46,944 nt of DNA from Candidatus Ryanbacteria bacterium RIFCSPHIGHO2_02_FULL_48_12 (lineage in GTDB: Bacteria > Patescibacteriota > Minisyncoccia > Ryanbacterales > 2-02-FULL-48-12), in contig MHNR01000012.1 in assembly GCA_001819875.1 (NCBI GenBank), forward strand, positions 4,775-51,718. The letters run 5' to 3'. This document shows, one piece after another, positions 7,953 through 15,559 of the stretch (position 1 is the stretch's first letter; the number at the start of each line of letters is the position of its first letter). The notes beneath the pieces were generated by a model, which saw only the letters and a program-made list of their open reading frames with translations, was not told the DNA's origin and searched no databases. The translations under genes and the position numbers were made by a program.

Positions 7953-9365
7953 ATGAAACATATCTCAAAGAAAAAAGTAAAGATTGTAGCTACACTCGGT
8001 CCCGCCTCCGGCTCGGCCGATATGATAAAAGCGCTCGCCAAAGAGGGCGTCAATGTATTTCGCATTAATATGTCGCATTGCCCCAAGCCCGAGGTCTTAG
8101 AGCGTGTCAAACGCATTCGGGCTGTGGAGCGCGAGCTGGGAGTACCACTCTCTATTATGGGGGATCTTATGGGTCCCAAGATTCGTATTGGTGACGTAGA
8201 GCCGGGAACCGAGCTTGCAGTAGGGGGAGAGATTTGTATTGGAGCAAAAGCTGTGCGCGGTACTGCCAAAGAAATATCGCTTAATTTTCCTACCATTCTT
8301 AAGAGCCTAAAAGCCGGTAATGAGATTTATATCGGAGATGGTCAGATAAAGCTCATAGTCAAAAAAACTATTCCCGGTGGCGTGCTTGCCACAGTGGCTG
8401 TTGGCGGGCCACTTCTCTCGCGCAAAGGATTTTCCGCGCATGGCATGACGCTCAAGCACATGGCGCTTACCAAAAAAGACCGCGAGGATACTGCGACTCT
8501 TATCGAAGCGGGAGCGGACGCGATTGCTATTTCTTTTGTCCAAGGTCCCAAAGATGTTGAAGCTATCCGCAATTTGTTACCCAAAAAGAATCCGCCGTTT
8601 CTCTTGGCTAAAATCGAGACACAGTCTGGCGTGGATCACGCGGATAAGATTTTGGATGTGGCGGACGGTCTTATGGTAGCGCGGGGTGACCTTGGACTCT
8701 CGGTGCCGATGGCGGATGTGCCACATATCCAAAAACGGCTTATCGCGCTTTGTCTCAAACGTGCCAAGCCGGTAGTGACGGCGACCCAGATGCTCGACTC
8801 TATGGCTTCCCGTCCTATCCCAACGCGTGCAGAGGTGACGGATGTTGCCAATGCCATCTTGGATGGTACGGACGGGGTGATGCTTTCCGATGAGACGGCA
8901 ACTGGCAAGTTTCCAGTGGAGGTGATACGCACTATGGTAAGTATTATTGAGCGTGCTACATCGGAGATAGGCAAGCGCTATTTCCCCGAGGATACTTCTA
9001 TCGCCGGAGCTATTGGGGCTTCCGTGGTGCGTGTAGCAGAGCAAATTGGTGCCAAGCTCATCGTAGTGATGACGGAGAAAGGCGTGACCGCGCGGCGCAT
9101 CGCACGGCACCGCCATATGCAGCCGATTATAGCTCTCTCCCCGCACCTAGAGACCTTGCGCCGACTCAATTTTTCTTGGGGTGTATATGGCTATCGCGTG
9201 CCAGTCATGAAGAGTGCCGATGATCTTTTGCTCCAGACCAAAAAAATCGCCAAAGCAAATGATATCATGTCTCTCAAAGAGGGGGATCTCTTTGTGGTAA
9301 GTGCCAGTATCCCATTTGGGGGAGCATCTGGTACGACTAATCTTGCGCTTGCCCAAAAAGTTTAG
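7953..9365 (+). CDS. pyk: Pyruvate kinase
   Basis: 470 residues, the usual length. It converts phosphoenolpyruvate and ADP to pyruvate and ATP in the cytoplasm. Visible family signatures: KIVATLGPAS at the N-terminus, RINMSH for nucleotide/metal binding, the active-site strand FLLAKIET with the catalytic Lys and Glu, LMVARGDLGL, and ATQMLDSM..RPIPTRAEVTD with DGVMLSDETATG. The C-terminal regulatory domain is present (~residues 345-470). The start at 7953 places the methionine just before the conserved N-terminal strand and lies 9 bases after TATACT; no Shine-Dalgarno sequence. Confidence 0.95.
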   Translation: MKHISKKKVKIVATLGPASGSADMIKALAKEGVNVFRINMSHCPKPEVLERVKRIRAVERELGVPLSIMGDLMGPKIRIGDVEPGTELAVGGEICIGAKAVRGTAKEISLNFPTILKSLKAGNEIYIGDGQIKLIVKKTIPGGVLATVAVGGPLLSRKGFSAHGMTLKHMALTKKDREDTATLIEAGADAIAISFVQGPKDVEAIRNLLPKKNPPFLLAKIETQSGVDHADKILDVADGLMVARGDLGLSVPMADVPHIQKRLIALCLKRAKPVVTATQMLDSMASRPIPTRAEVTDVANAILDGTDGVMLSDETATGKFPVEVIRTMVSIIERATSEIGKRYFPEDTSIAGAIGASVVRVAEQIGAKLIVVMTEKGVTARRIARHRHMQPIIALSPHLETLRRLNFSWGVYGYRVPVMKSADDLLLQTKKIAKANDIMSLKEGDLFVVSASIPFGGASGTTNLALAQKV

Positions 9366-9415
9366 CGCGTAGATTCTTGGTTTGGTACCACGATATTCTC
9401 TGCTACTATGGTGGT

Positions 9416-9682
9416 ATGAGTACCAAACGCATCATCTACATCTCTCTTTTTGTCCTGCTCGGCATATTGCTCCAATTTGTGGCACATGCGGTGCTTGAGA
9501 TTTGGTATATCGGTCTTCTTCTCAATGATTTCGAGCGATATGGACTCGGGCTTAGCTGGGAGGTATGGGTGCAAATCCATAGTGTACTCTCTTTTGTATT
9601 TTTAGCGCTCGGGGTGCTCTTTGGCTACCAGCAAGGGAAACACTGGTGGCAGAAGATTTATATTGAACATGCCTATCGATGA
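9416..9682 (+). CDS. Small two-helix membrane protein
   Basis: 88 residues with two hydrophobic helices (~6-28 and ~52-72) and a basic C-terminus. Not assigned to a family. Extended -10 TGC TACTAT lies six bases before the ATG, so it starts leaderless. Its stop overlaps the start of the tRNA-binding protein gene by ATGA, implying translational coupling of the pair. Confidence 0.65.
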   Translation: MSTKRIIYISLFVLLGILLQFVAHAVLEIWYIGLLLNDFERYGLGLSWEVWVQIHSVLSFVFLALGVLFGYQQGKHWWQKIYIEHAYR

Positions 9683-10017
9683 ACGAAAAAAATATAATTC
9701 CTTTTACTGATTTTGCCAAGGTGGATCTTCGTGTTGCGCGTATTCTTGAGGCAGAGCGGGTAGAGGGGTCGGATAAACTTTTACGTTTGCAGGTGAGCCT
9801 AGGGGATGAGAAGCGCCGCCAGATTTTGGCAGGTATCGGCAAAAAATATACGCCCGAGGAGCTTATAGGTCGCGAGATTATTATTGTCGCCAATCTTGAG
9901 CCGCGGTCGCTCATGGGGTTTGAGTCGCAAGGCATGCTCCTTGCCGCCGGGGACGCCGCAGGTCCCGTATTGTTACAGCCGGATACAGAAGTTTCTCCTG
10001 GCTTGGAGATTCACTGA
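9679..10017 (+). CDS. Stand-alone tRNA-binding domain protein (Trbp111/CsaA-like)
   Basis: 112 residues forming one EMAP-II/Trbp111 OB fold. Family features seen: F.DFAKVDLRV.RI at the start, V.GSDKLL.L.V.LG, R.I.AGI...Y.PEEL.GR.I..V.NL, and the hallmark PRSLMGFESQGMLLAA. Family dimers bind the outside corner of tRNA; the same domain is found at the C-terminus of MetG, and CsaA members act as chaperone-like proteins. Coupled by a four-base overlap to the small membrane protein upstream. Confidence 0.88.
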   Translation: MNEKNIIPFTDFAKVDLRVARILEAERVEGSDKLLRLQVSLGDEKRRQILAGIGKKYTPEELIGREIIIVANLEPRSLMGFESQGMLLAAGDAAGPVLLQPDTEVSPGLEIH

Positions 10018-10041
10018 TATAGGTAAAAAGACAAAAAAGAA

Positions 10042-10068
10042 AACCCCAGAAGTTTGGGGTTGTTTTTG
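10042..10068 (+). terminator. Rho-independent terminator
   Basis: AACCCCA, five-base loop, TGGGGTT and a T-rich tail follow the Trbp111 gene. Confidence 0.85.
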
Positions 10069-10078
10069 TTTTGGCAGG

Positions 10079-10771
10079 TTACTCTTGAGGTACTGGATGC
10101 GCAGAGAACCATCCAAAAGTTTGTTGAGAGCAGAAGAGTTCGCCGCAGGGGCAGGGGGGATTGTAAAATAAATACGCAAGTCCGAGTCTATTTTTGGCGA
10201 GAAATCGTCTCACGGATATCTCATCTACAATTCCCATTGCGGACATGTTTTGTATGCACGCGCTATCTTGCGTATGTGCCTCACTTCGTGTTTGCCAAGC
10301 GGTCATAAGTTCCAGCGATGAGTCCGCGATAACGATCCATCCATCAAGGAGGTGACTCTTGATTTTGGCAAGCACGGCCGAGGGATCATCGAGGTGGTGC
10401 AGAGATCGGAGAAAGAGAACCACATCTCCTGGCTGAATGGAAAACGCTCTGCCGATACTTTCCACCACTTCCTCACAAATGAATGTGATTTGTTCGAGTG
10501 CTCGGGGGAGTGTTTCCGAGATTTTGGCAAAAACCCGTTGCATCTCCCTTTTATTGGCATCTACATACACAATCGGGGTATGTGATGTTAAGTTCATCAG
10601 TAACTCCGCTGACCCTCCAACGGCAATGACGCGCCTCGCCTCTGGATGCAGGGCTTTGATTATGCGAAAGACTTGCACATCGCTTCGGTCTTCGAATTCT
10701 ACATGCGCAAACTGCAACATGTTGGGCGTGGTTAATGCGTCTAAGTCGAGTGTTTTCATGGTTGCTTCCAC
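10079..10771 (-). CDS. Methyltransferase-like (Rossmann fold) protein
   Basis: 230 residues. Residues ~46-56 (RRVIAVGGSAE) resemble the glycine-rich motif I of class I SAM-dependent methyltransferases, IVYVDANKREMQ (~69-80) looks like the acidic end of strand 2, and DVVLFLRSLHHLDDP (~114-128) like motif IV. The classical GxGxG is reduced to VGGS, so activity is not assured and the substrate is unknown. GTG 10771 is chosen over ATG 10759 because AAGGAG lies six bases before the GTG but 18 before the ATG. It follows a long structured leader (10838-11240). Confidence 0.55.
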   Translation of the reverse strand: MEATMKTLDLDALTTPNMLQFAHVEFEDRSDVQVFRIIKALHPEARRVIAVGGSAELLMNLTSHTPIVYVDANKREMQRVFAKISETLPRALEQITFICEEVVESIGRAFSIQPGDVVLFLRSLHHLDDPSAVLAKIKSHLLDGWIVIADSSLELMTAWQTRSEAHTQDSACIQNMSAMGIVDEISVRRFLAKNRLGLAYLFYNPPCPCGELFCSQQTFGWFSAHPVPQE

Positions 10772-10837
10772 GTGGCGCTCCTTTCCTCTGACAAATTACT
10801 TCACCACGAGCATAGCAGATTGCATCAAAAAATAAAA

Positions 10838-10975
10838 TACCCCTTGTTTGTGGGGTATAAAAGGTATCGCACTGGCTCCGAATGCCGTATGTTGTTTGTC
10901 CACAGCATCCGCCACGTTCCAACGTCCACACCGCGCTTTCGCGTTGTCCATTTTGGCTACGATAGCCAGTGCGGG
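10838..10975 (-). ncRNA. Structured leader or small RNA with terminator
   Basis: On the minus strand GCACTGGCT and AGCCAGTGC (plus 10964-10972 and 10869-10877) close a ~100-base domain that contains a CGCGAAAGCG tetraloop hairpin and a GATGCTGT/ACGGCATT stem. It is followed by ATACCCC..GGGGTAT and a T-rich run, an intrinsic terminator. It lies 5' of the methyltransferase-like gene, so it may be a small RNA or an attenuating leader. No known RNA family was recognised. Confidence 0.45.
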
Positions 10976-11234
10976 GAGTTCACGACTCCTTGTCAGGGTT
11001 TAAAAAATGCACCCGGGAATAGGTGTAAAAAATGAGGGGGATCCTGGCAACGTGCTCGAGCCGTGAACGCTGTATTGGAGGATGGAGGAGAAAAGGGGCG
11101 GAGGAGGCTAGTAGCAGAAGAGAAGAAGCAAGGTAGGCAAGTTACGATTGCGTGTTGGCGGGTGATGTAGCTCTCTATGAGATTCCACACAGACACCTCT
11201 TTTTTCCTGTATGAGAAAGTTCAAGTACTTAGCC
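10976..11234 (-). other. Non-coding leader region, pyrimidine-rich
   Basis: This stretch lies between the minus-strand promoter and the structured RNA. It contains a pyrimidine-rich tract (11080-11130), a GGAGT..ACTCC hairpin near 10974-10989 and a CACC..GGGTG hairpin near 11011-11026. A frame of ~65 codons begins at GTG 11190 after AGAGG, but its Pro/Ser/Phe-rich composition is not convincing. Confidence 0.3.
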
Positions 11235-11262
11235 AATCTAGCAAATATATAGTATCTGTCAA
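11235..11262 (-). promoter_or_regulatory. Minus-strand promoter for the structured leader
   Basis: On the minus strand TTGACA (11262-11257), 16 bases, TAGATT (11240-11235). It faces away from the mutT gene and would give a leader of about 460 bases. Confidence 0.45.
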
Positions 11263-11295
11263 TCAGCCTATTCATTTTGATATACTATTGAGTAT

Positions 11296-11754
11296 ATGAA
11301 TAAAAAAGTACTCACGCTTTGCCTAGTATATGACAATGCTCGAATTTTGCTTGGTATGAAAAAGCGGGGATTTGGTGCGGGCAGATGGAATGGGTTTGGC
11401 GGCAAAGTACAGGAGGGAGAGACGGTTGAGGCGGCGGCACATCGCGAGCTGGCAGAGGAGGCGGGTATTCGGGTGCCGGAGCTTACCAAACGTGCGGTAC
11501 TGGAGTTTTTGTTTGAGGGAGATCCTATGGTACTTGAGACACATGTGTTTAGCGCTTCTGTATTTGAGGGTGAGCCGACGGAATCCGAGGAGATGCGTCC
11601 ACAATGGTTTTTGCATCCGGAGATACCATTTCAGGAAATGTGGGCGGATGATCGTCATTGGATGCCTATATTGCTTTCCGGCAAAAATTTTATGGGACGG
11701 TTTTTATTCAGCGCGGATCATCGGCTTTTGGAACACGATATTCACGAGGTTTAA
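11296..11754 (+). CDS. NUDIX hydrolase, MutT/MTH1-like
   Basis: 152 residues. A complete NUDIX box (GX5EX7REUXEEXGU) begins at GKVQEGE (~residue 36) and ends in RELAEEAGI. The preceding GFGAGRWNGFGGK and the later WF.HPEIPF..MW.DD..W segment match the MTH1/8-oxo-dGTPase group, which removes oxidised purine nucleotides from the pool. TATACT lies nine bases before the ATG and there is no Shine-Dalgarno sequence. Substrate choice is family inference. Confidence 0.88.
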   Translation: MNKKVLTLCLVYDNARILLGMKKRGFGAGRWNGFGGKVQEGETVEAAAHRELAEEAGIRVPELTKRAVLEFLFEGDPMVLETHVFSASVFEGEPTESEEMRPQWFLHPEIPFQEMWADDRHWMPILLSGKNFMGRFLFSADHRLLEHDIHEV

Positions 11755-11780
11755 ATTTTTTATCATTTGCTAAAAACAAA

Positions 11781-11806
11781 AGCACACAGAGAGTGCGCTT
11801 TTTTTG
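11781..11806 (+). terminator. Rho-independent terminator
   Basis: AGCACAC, five-base loop, GTGCGCT with one mismatch, then a T run, after mutT. Confidence 0.75.
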
Positions 11807-11811
11807 GGGCT

Positions 11812-11871
11812 GGGAAGGGGGTTGTGTGCTTTCTCGATGGACGTTCCGAGGAGGCGCATAACCCCCCTCCC
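11812..11871. repeat. 25-bp imperfect inverted repeat (long hairpin)
   Basis: Arms 11812-11836 and 11847-11871 pair over 25 positions with four G-U wobbles, one mismatch and a ten-base loop. It sits between two intrinsic terminators and contains no gene. It could be a small RNA or a remnant of a MITE-like element. Confidence 0.6.
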
Positions 11872-11880
11872 GATTGAGTT

Positions 11881-11906
11881 GCTGGTACAATCACCAGCTA
11901 GTTTTT
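11881..11906 (+). terminator. Rho-independent terminator after hairpin
   Basis: GCTGGT, six-base loop, ACCAGC, then TAGTTTTT. Its presence right after the long hairpin suggests that the hairpin itself is transcribed. Confidence 0.65.
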
Positions 11907-11970
11907 AAGTACCATGTTTCTGCGTCTTCTGGCAATCAGTTTTTGCCAAACATGTGCATAGAAATTGCAT

Positions 11971-11999
11971 TTGACGCCCGTCGTATTCTCACGTATCTT
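11971..11999 (+). promoter_or_regulatory. Promoter of the parB-like gene
   Basis: TTGACG (11971-11976), 17 bases, TATCTT (11994-11999), then a leader of ~30 bases ending in AAAAGGAGGA before ATG 12036. Confidence 0.55.
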
Positions 12000-12035
12000 G
12001 TAAACAAATGAATCTTAAAAAAGGAGGACGCTAGT

Positions 12036-13406
12036 ATGGGATCAACCGCAGTTGCTGTCGAGGTATCCAGGAAGGTTCCCGTCGTGCCGTCTGGTTCCAT
12101 AAAATCCCTGGTACGGTACGAGAAGATAGATTTTTCCTTGGTGCATTTCAACCCCAAACAACCACGTAAGAAGTTTGACCAGAAAAAAATTGAGAATCTA
12201 AGCACCTCATTTCGTAATGAGGGATTGCTACAGGCGCCGATAGTAAAGTCACATCCTACCATACAAGGCCACTATGAGCTGATGGTGGGAGAGCGGAGAT
12301 TTCGGGCTCTCCAAGCCCTTGGGGTTACGAGCTATGAACTTGGTATATGGACGGGAGACCCGGACACATTTATTGCCTCTCTCATAGAGAATATTCATCG
12401 CGAACAATTGAATCCGATCGAGGTAGCAGAGTCCTATCGGGTGTTGCGGGATGAGAAAGGCATGTCCTTGAAAGCTATAGGGGAGCTCGTGGGAGTAACC
12501 TATCAGACGGTAAGCTCGTATCTTCGGCTATTGGATCTCCCCCCGCATATCCAGCAGATGATAATTGATGATAAGCTACCGAAAAAGGTCGCCCTTAATT
12601 TTTCTAAGTTCAAAAAAGGTCAGGGGTATAAAGATGCACAGCTTATTCGGATGGCGCATGAGCTGATGAACGGTATAACGCCAATGGAGATGCAAGCGGG
12701 GTACAGTGGGATTGATGAGCGTGAAGCACTTGAGCATCGTCTGCGCGGCATGCGTCTGCCTACCAACGCCGAAGAGTTGCTTGCTCGTTTTATGAAAGAA
12801 GCTTCACGGGTTTCTAGTATCCTTGCCTGTGTAGAAAGATTGGGGGATGCGGGAGATACGGATCTACAACGAGCATGGAATCGTATGGCGACGATAGGGC
12901 AAAGGACTTTTTTGCGATATCTTGATACATTCGTGCAGGTGGCACCCTTGGTACAGGGCTTTGCGGGGAGATTGAGGTCGGCAAACGAACATATTGATTC
13001 CGATGAGGTGCGTCGGGCCAAGCGTGAGCGCGCGTTTGGCAATGCCACACGCGTAGTACGCTTACTTTTGTACGAAGGCATCAATGTCAAAGTAAATCTG
13101 GGAAGAGCGTTTGTTATCCGGCAATTACGTCTTTCCACAAAGTGGCAGAAGACCGTAGACAATACCGTTATCGGCGCGCTCCGGGTTGTGGGATTGTACT
13201 GGTACCATACACCTGATGATACCCTGCGCGATCAGCCACTCCAAGGGTTTCTGCCCTTTATAACCGGTATCAAGGATGCATTTAAGGTACGTGAGTACAA
13301 GGAGTTTCTGGCGCGTATCCGGGATCTGGATGACTCGGATGATCCCATCGATATTACGGAGGCGGAGAAACTTAAACCTGCGGTTTCGCAAGTAGGCGGT
13401 CAATAA
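12036..13406 (+). CDS. ParB/RepB/Spo0J-type partition protein
   Basis: 456 residues. The N-terminal ParB/sulfiredoxin-like CTP-binding domain is evident from FNPKQPRKKFD (~38-48), the GERRFRA box (~88-94) and ENIHREQLNPIEVAESY (~120-136). A helix-turn-helix follows (MSLKAIGELVGVTYQTVSSY, ~144-163). The remaining ~280 residues are a long extension unlike classical Spo0J. No parA gene lies next to it, so it could be a chromosome partition protein encoded away from parA, or a ParB-like regulator. The start is fixed by a strong AAAAGGAGG site. Confidence 0.82.
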   Translation: MGSTAVAVEVSRKVPVVPSGSIKSLVRYEKIDFSLVHFNPKQPRKKFDQKKIENLSTSFRNEGLLQAPIVKSHPTIQGHYELMVGERRFRALQALGVTSYELGIWTGDPDTFIASLIENIHREQLNPIEVAESYRVLRDEKGMSLKAIGELVGVTYQTVSSYLRLLDLPPHIQQMIIDDKLPKKVALNFSKFKKGQGYKDAQLIRMAHELMNGITPMEMQAGYSGIDEREALEHRLRGMRLPTNAEELLARFMKEASRVSSILACVERLGDAGDTDLQRAWNRMATIGQRTFLRYLDTFVQVAPLVQGFAGRLRSANEHIDSDEVRRAKRERAFGNATRVVRLLLYEGINVKVNLGRAFVIRQLRLSTKWQKTVDNTVIGALRVVGLYWYHTPDDTLRDQPLQGFLPFITGIKDAFKVREYKEFLARIRDLDDSDDPIDITEAEKLKPAVSQVGGQ

Positions 13407-13425
13407 TTGGCTGCTTTTTTTTGGC

Positions 13426-13450
13426 AAAAAAAAGACGCACGAGTGCGTCA
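13426..13450 (-). terminator. Terminator for the sigma factor gene
   Basis: GACGCAC/GTGCGTC stem (13434-13449) with eight A's on the plus strand, i.e. a U run on the minus transcript. The hairpin overlaps the sigma factor stop codon. Confidence 0.85.
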
Positions 13451-14314
13451 TGGATCATCAAATAATGTTTGGAGAGATTGGACTATGTCTTCGGTATCCA
13501 GCGGTGGCGTATCTTCCAAAAGGAACAAGAGATCGGCCGCAATCTCATCCCCGGTGCTCACAGGAGGCACTGCCGCGGATTTTTTTACTGAAGGTTCGTC
13601 AAAGATATCTCGTAGGAAGAGGAGAGCAGTAGTATGTATCTGGCATATACGTCCTTCGGTGACGCCAAGTATTTCAGCGATTTCCTGCAGAGTCAGCTCC
13701 TCTTCATAGTAGAGGGCGATCACGAGCCGTTCACGCTCGGGGAGCTCCTCGCGACACACGACAAGGCGCTCCAGAAGTGATGCACGTTCGACGATTGTCT
13801 CCGGACCTTCTATGCTCGGATGTGTTCGATCGATCATGTTTACATCTTCTAAGGCCACCATGATGGCTTGGTCTAGCTTTGCATCTATGCGAAAATATGC
13901 CTCAAGACTGATACCAAGCTCTTCGGCAACCTCCTCTTCGGTGGTCTGTCTGTGCACTCGATCTACCATACGTTTTTTGGCAGATTCAACTCTGCGTCTC
14001 CAATGGCGAATTGAGCGTGATACCCAATCAAGAGACCGCAGATATTCCATAATCTCGCCTTGGATGCGGTATCGGGCGTATGTTTGAAATACTGCCCCGC
14101 GCTTTGGGTCAAATCGCGCTTTGGCCTCCAGGATTCCTACAATACCGGCATGTATGAGAGATTCTAGGTCTACACCAGGAGGTAGTCTTTGGTGTATGCG
14201 TTCAGCAATGAGGCGGACCAAAGGGGTGTATGCTCCTATAAATTCATCATTTGAAAGTGGCAGGGCTCCGTTTTTGCTCTCGGGAGGAGAGCCATTGCTA
14301 TGGTGTTTTGACAT
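13448..14314 (-). CDS. RNA polymerase sigma factor, FliA/WhiG-like
   Basis: 288 residues. Region 2 (~22-105) contains LESLIHAGIVGILEAKARFDP and YARYRIQGEIMEYLRSLDWV, the FliA/WhiG/SigD signature. Region 3 is ~110-165 and region 4 has a helix-turn-helix (LTLQEIAEILGVTEGRICQIH, 209-229). A ~48-residue acidic tail follows region 4 and is not usual for FliA. The start at 14314 is supported by AAAAGGAG upstream; a longer frame to 14383 is rejected because it runs into the promoter (TTGACA on minus at 14383-14378). No flagellar genes are nearby, so it may direct pilus, envelope or signalling genes. Confidence 0.88.
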   Translation of the reverse strand: MSKHHSNGSPPESKNGALPLSNDEFIGAYTPLVRLIAERIHQRLPPGVDLESLIHAGIVGILEAKARFDPKRGAVFQTYARYRIQGEIMEYLRSLDWVSRSIRHWRRRVESAKKRMVDRVHRQTTEEEVAEELGISLEAYFRIDAKLDQAIMVALEDVNMIDRTHPSIEGPETIVERASLLERLVVCREELPERERLVIALYYEEELTLQEIAEILGVTEGRICQIHTTALLFLRDIFDEPSVKKSAAVPPVSTGDEIAADLLFLLEDTPPLDTEDIVQSLQTLFDDP

Positions 14315-14417
14315 ATGCGACTCTCCTTTTTTACAATGAGCAGATTTGCTATTAGAAGTACCAGTATTTGTTTCTCGTGTCAATTTTCATGTTTTATGCT
14401 ACAAACGAGTGTATCAT

Positions 14418-15554
14418 ATGATTCATTTTTCAATTCTTAAAAAATCAAAAAAGTCTCGTGCCCGGCTCGGACTCCTTGAGACGCCGCATGGTGTGGTGGA
14501 GACCCCGGCATTTGTAGGTGTAGCGACGCAGGCCACTGTCAAAGCCATGACGATGGATCAGGTGCGCTCTACCGGCATGCAACTTTTGATTGCCAATACC
14601 TATCATCTGCATATTCGCCCCGGGGAGGATGTCGTCAAAAAAGGTGGTGGACTGCACAAGTTTATGGACTGGGATCGTCCACTCATGACCGACTCGGGCG
14701 GGTTTCAGGTATTTAGTCTGGGGTTTGGCAAAGACCGCGGTACGGGTAAGATCCTCAAAGAAAAGTCCGACGAGAAGATACGCGAGGGCGAGCAACCGCG
14801 TACGGTGCGTATCACCGAAGATGGCGTGGAGTTTCGCTCCTATGTGGACGGCCGCAAGCTTTTCATCGGCCCCCGGGAGTCCATGCGGATTCAGGAAAAA
14901 TTGGGTGCGGATATTATATTCAATTTCGATGAGTGCACCTCGCCGATAGCGGACCATGCCTACACCAAAAAATCTTTAGACAAAACACACCGTTGGGCGC
15001 GTGTTTGTATCGACAGCAAAAAATCCAAGCAAGCGCTCTACGGTGTGGTACAAGGCGGCAAGTTTAAAGACTTACGTATCGAGTCGGCAGAGTTTATGAA
15101 CAAGCTTCCTTTTGCGGGATTTGGTATTGGCGGAGAGTTTGGCGATGATAAGCGCCAAATGACGAAGATGATTGATTGGGTAGTCTCGGAGCTGGATGAG
15201 GCGCGCCCGCGGCATCTTTTGGGTATTGGATATCTTGAGGATATGCCCAAAATTATTGCTTCCGGGATTGATACATTTGATTGCATTGTGCCGACACACT
15301 ATGCACGCAGAGGTGTCGCATTTACTTCGCGTGGGAGACTTGATATTGGGCGCACCGAATTTTTGTCGGACAAAAAACCATTGGATCCCAAGTGTTCTTG
15401 CTTTGTGTGTCAAAATCATACACGCAGTTATTTATCACATCTTTTGCGGGCGCATGAGATTACGCCGCTCACCCTGCTCTCATTCCACAATATGCATTAT
15501 TTTAATGCCTATGTGTCCATGCTCCGCGAGGACATTAAGAAAGGTAATCTCTAA
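14418..15554 (+). CDS. tgt: tRNA-guanine(34) transglycosylase
   Basis: 378 residues, normal for bacterial Tgt, which exchanges guanine-34 for preQ1 in GUN-anticodon tRNAs. Seen: MTDSGGFQVFSLG with the base-binding Asp (~92), GVVQGG, GIGGEFG, the catalytic Asp in FDCIVPTHYARRG, and the C-terminal zinc motif CSCFVC...YLSHLLRAHE. The start at 14418 gives the standard N-terminus; longer frames are rejected. It is followed after five bases by queA, making a queuosine operon. Confidence 0.96.
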   Translation: MIHFSILKKSKKSRARLGLLETPHGVVETPAFVGVATQATVKAMTMDQVRSTGMQLLIANTYHLHIRPGEDVVKKGGGLHKFMDWDRPLMTDSGGFQVFSLGFGKDRGTGKILKEKSDEKIREGEQPRTVRITEDGVEFRSYVDGRKLFIGPRESMRIQEKLGADIIFNFDECTSPIADHAYTKKSLDKTHRWARVCIDSKKSKQALYGVVQGGKFKDLRIESAEFMNKLPFAGFGIGGEFGDDKRQMTKMIDWVVSELDEARPRHLLGIGYLEDMPKIIASGIDTFDCIVPTHYARRGVAFTSRGRLDIGRTEFLSDKKPLDPKCSCFVCQNHTRSYLSHLLRAHEITPLTLLSFHNMHYFNAYVSMLREDIKKGNL

Positions 15555-15559
15555 GCCAT

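Noticed and set aside
8577-9146. 189-codon minus frame inside pyk
   Set aside because: Antisense shadow of a highly conserved enzyme; His/Arg-rich translation typical of complement frames.
10993-11190. Leader peptide gene on the minus strand
   Set aside because: Has AGAGG before GTG but a Pro/Ser/Phe-rich product inside a structured leader; evidence too weak.
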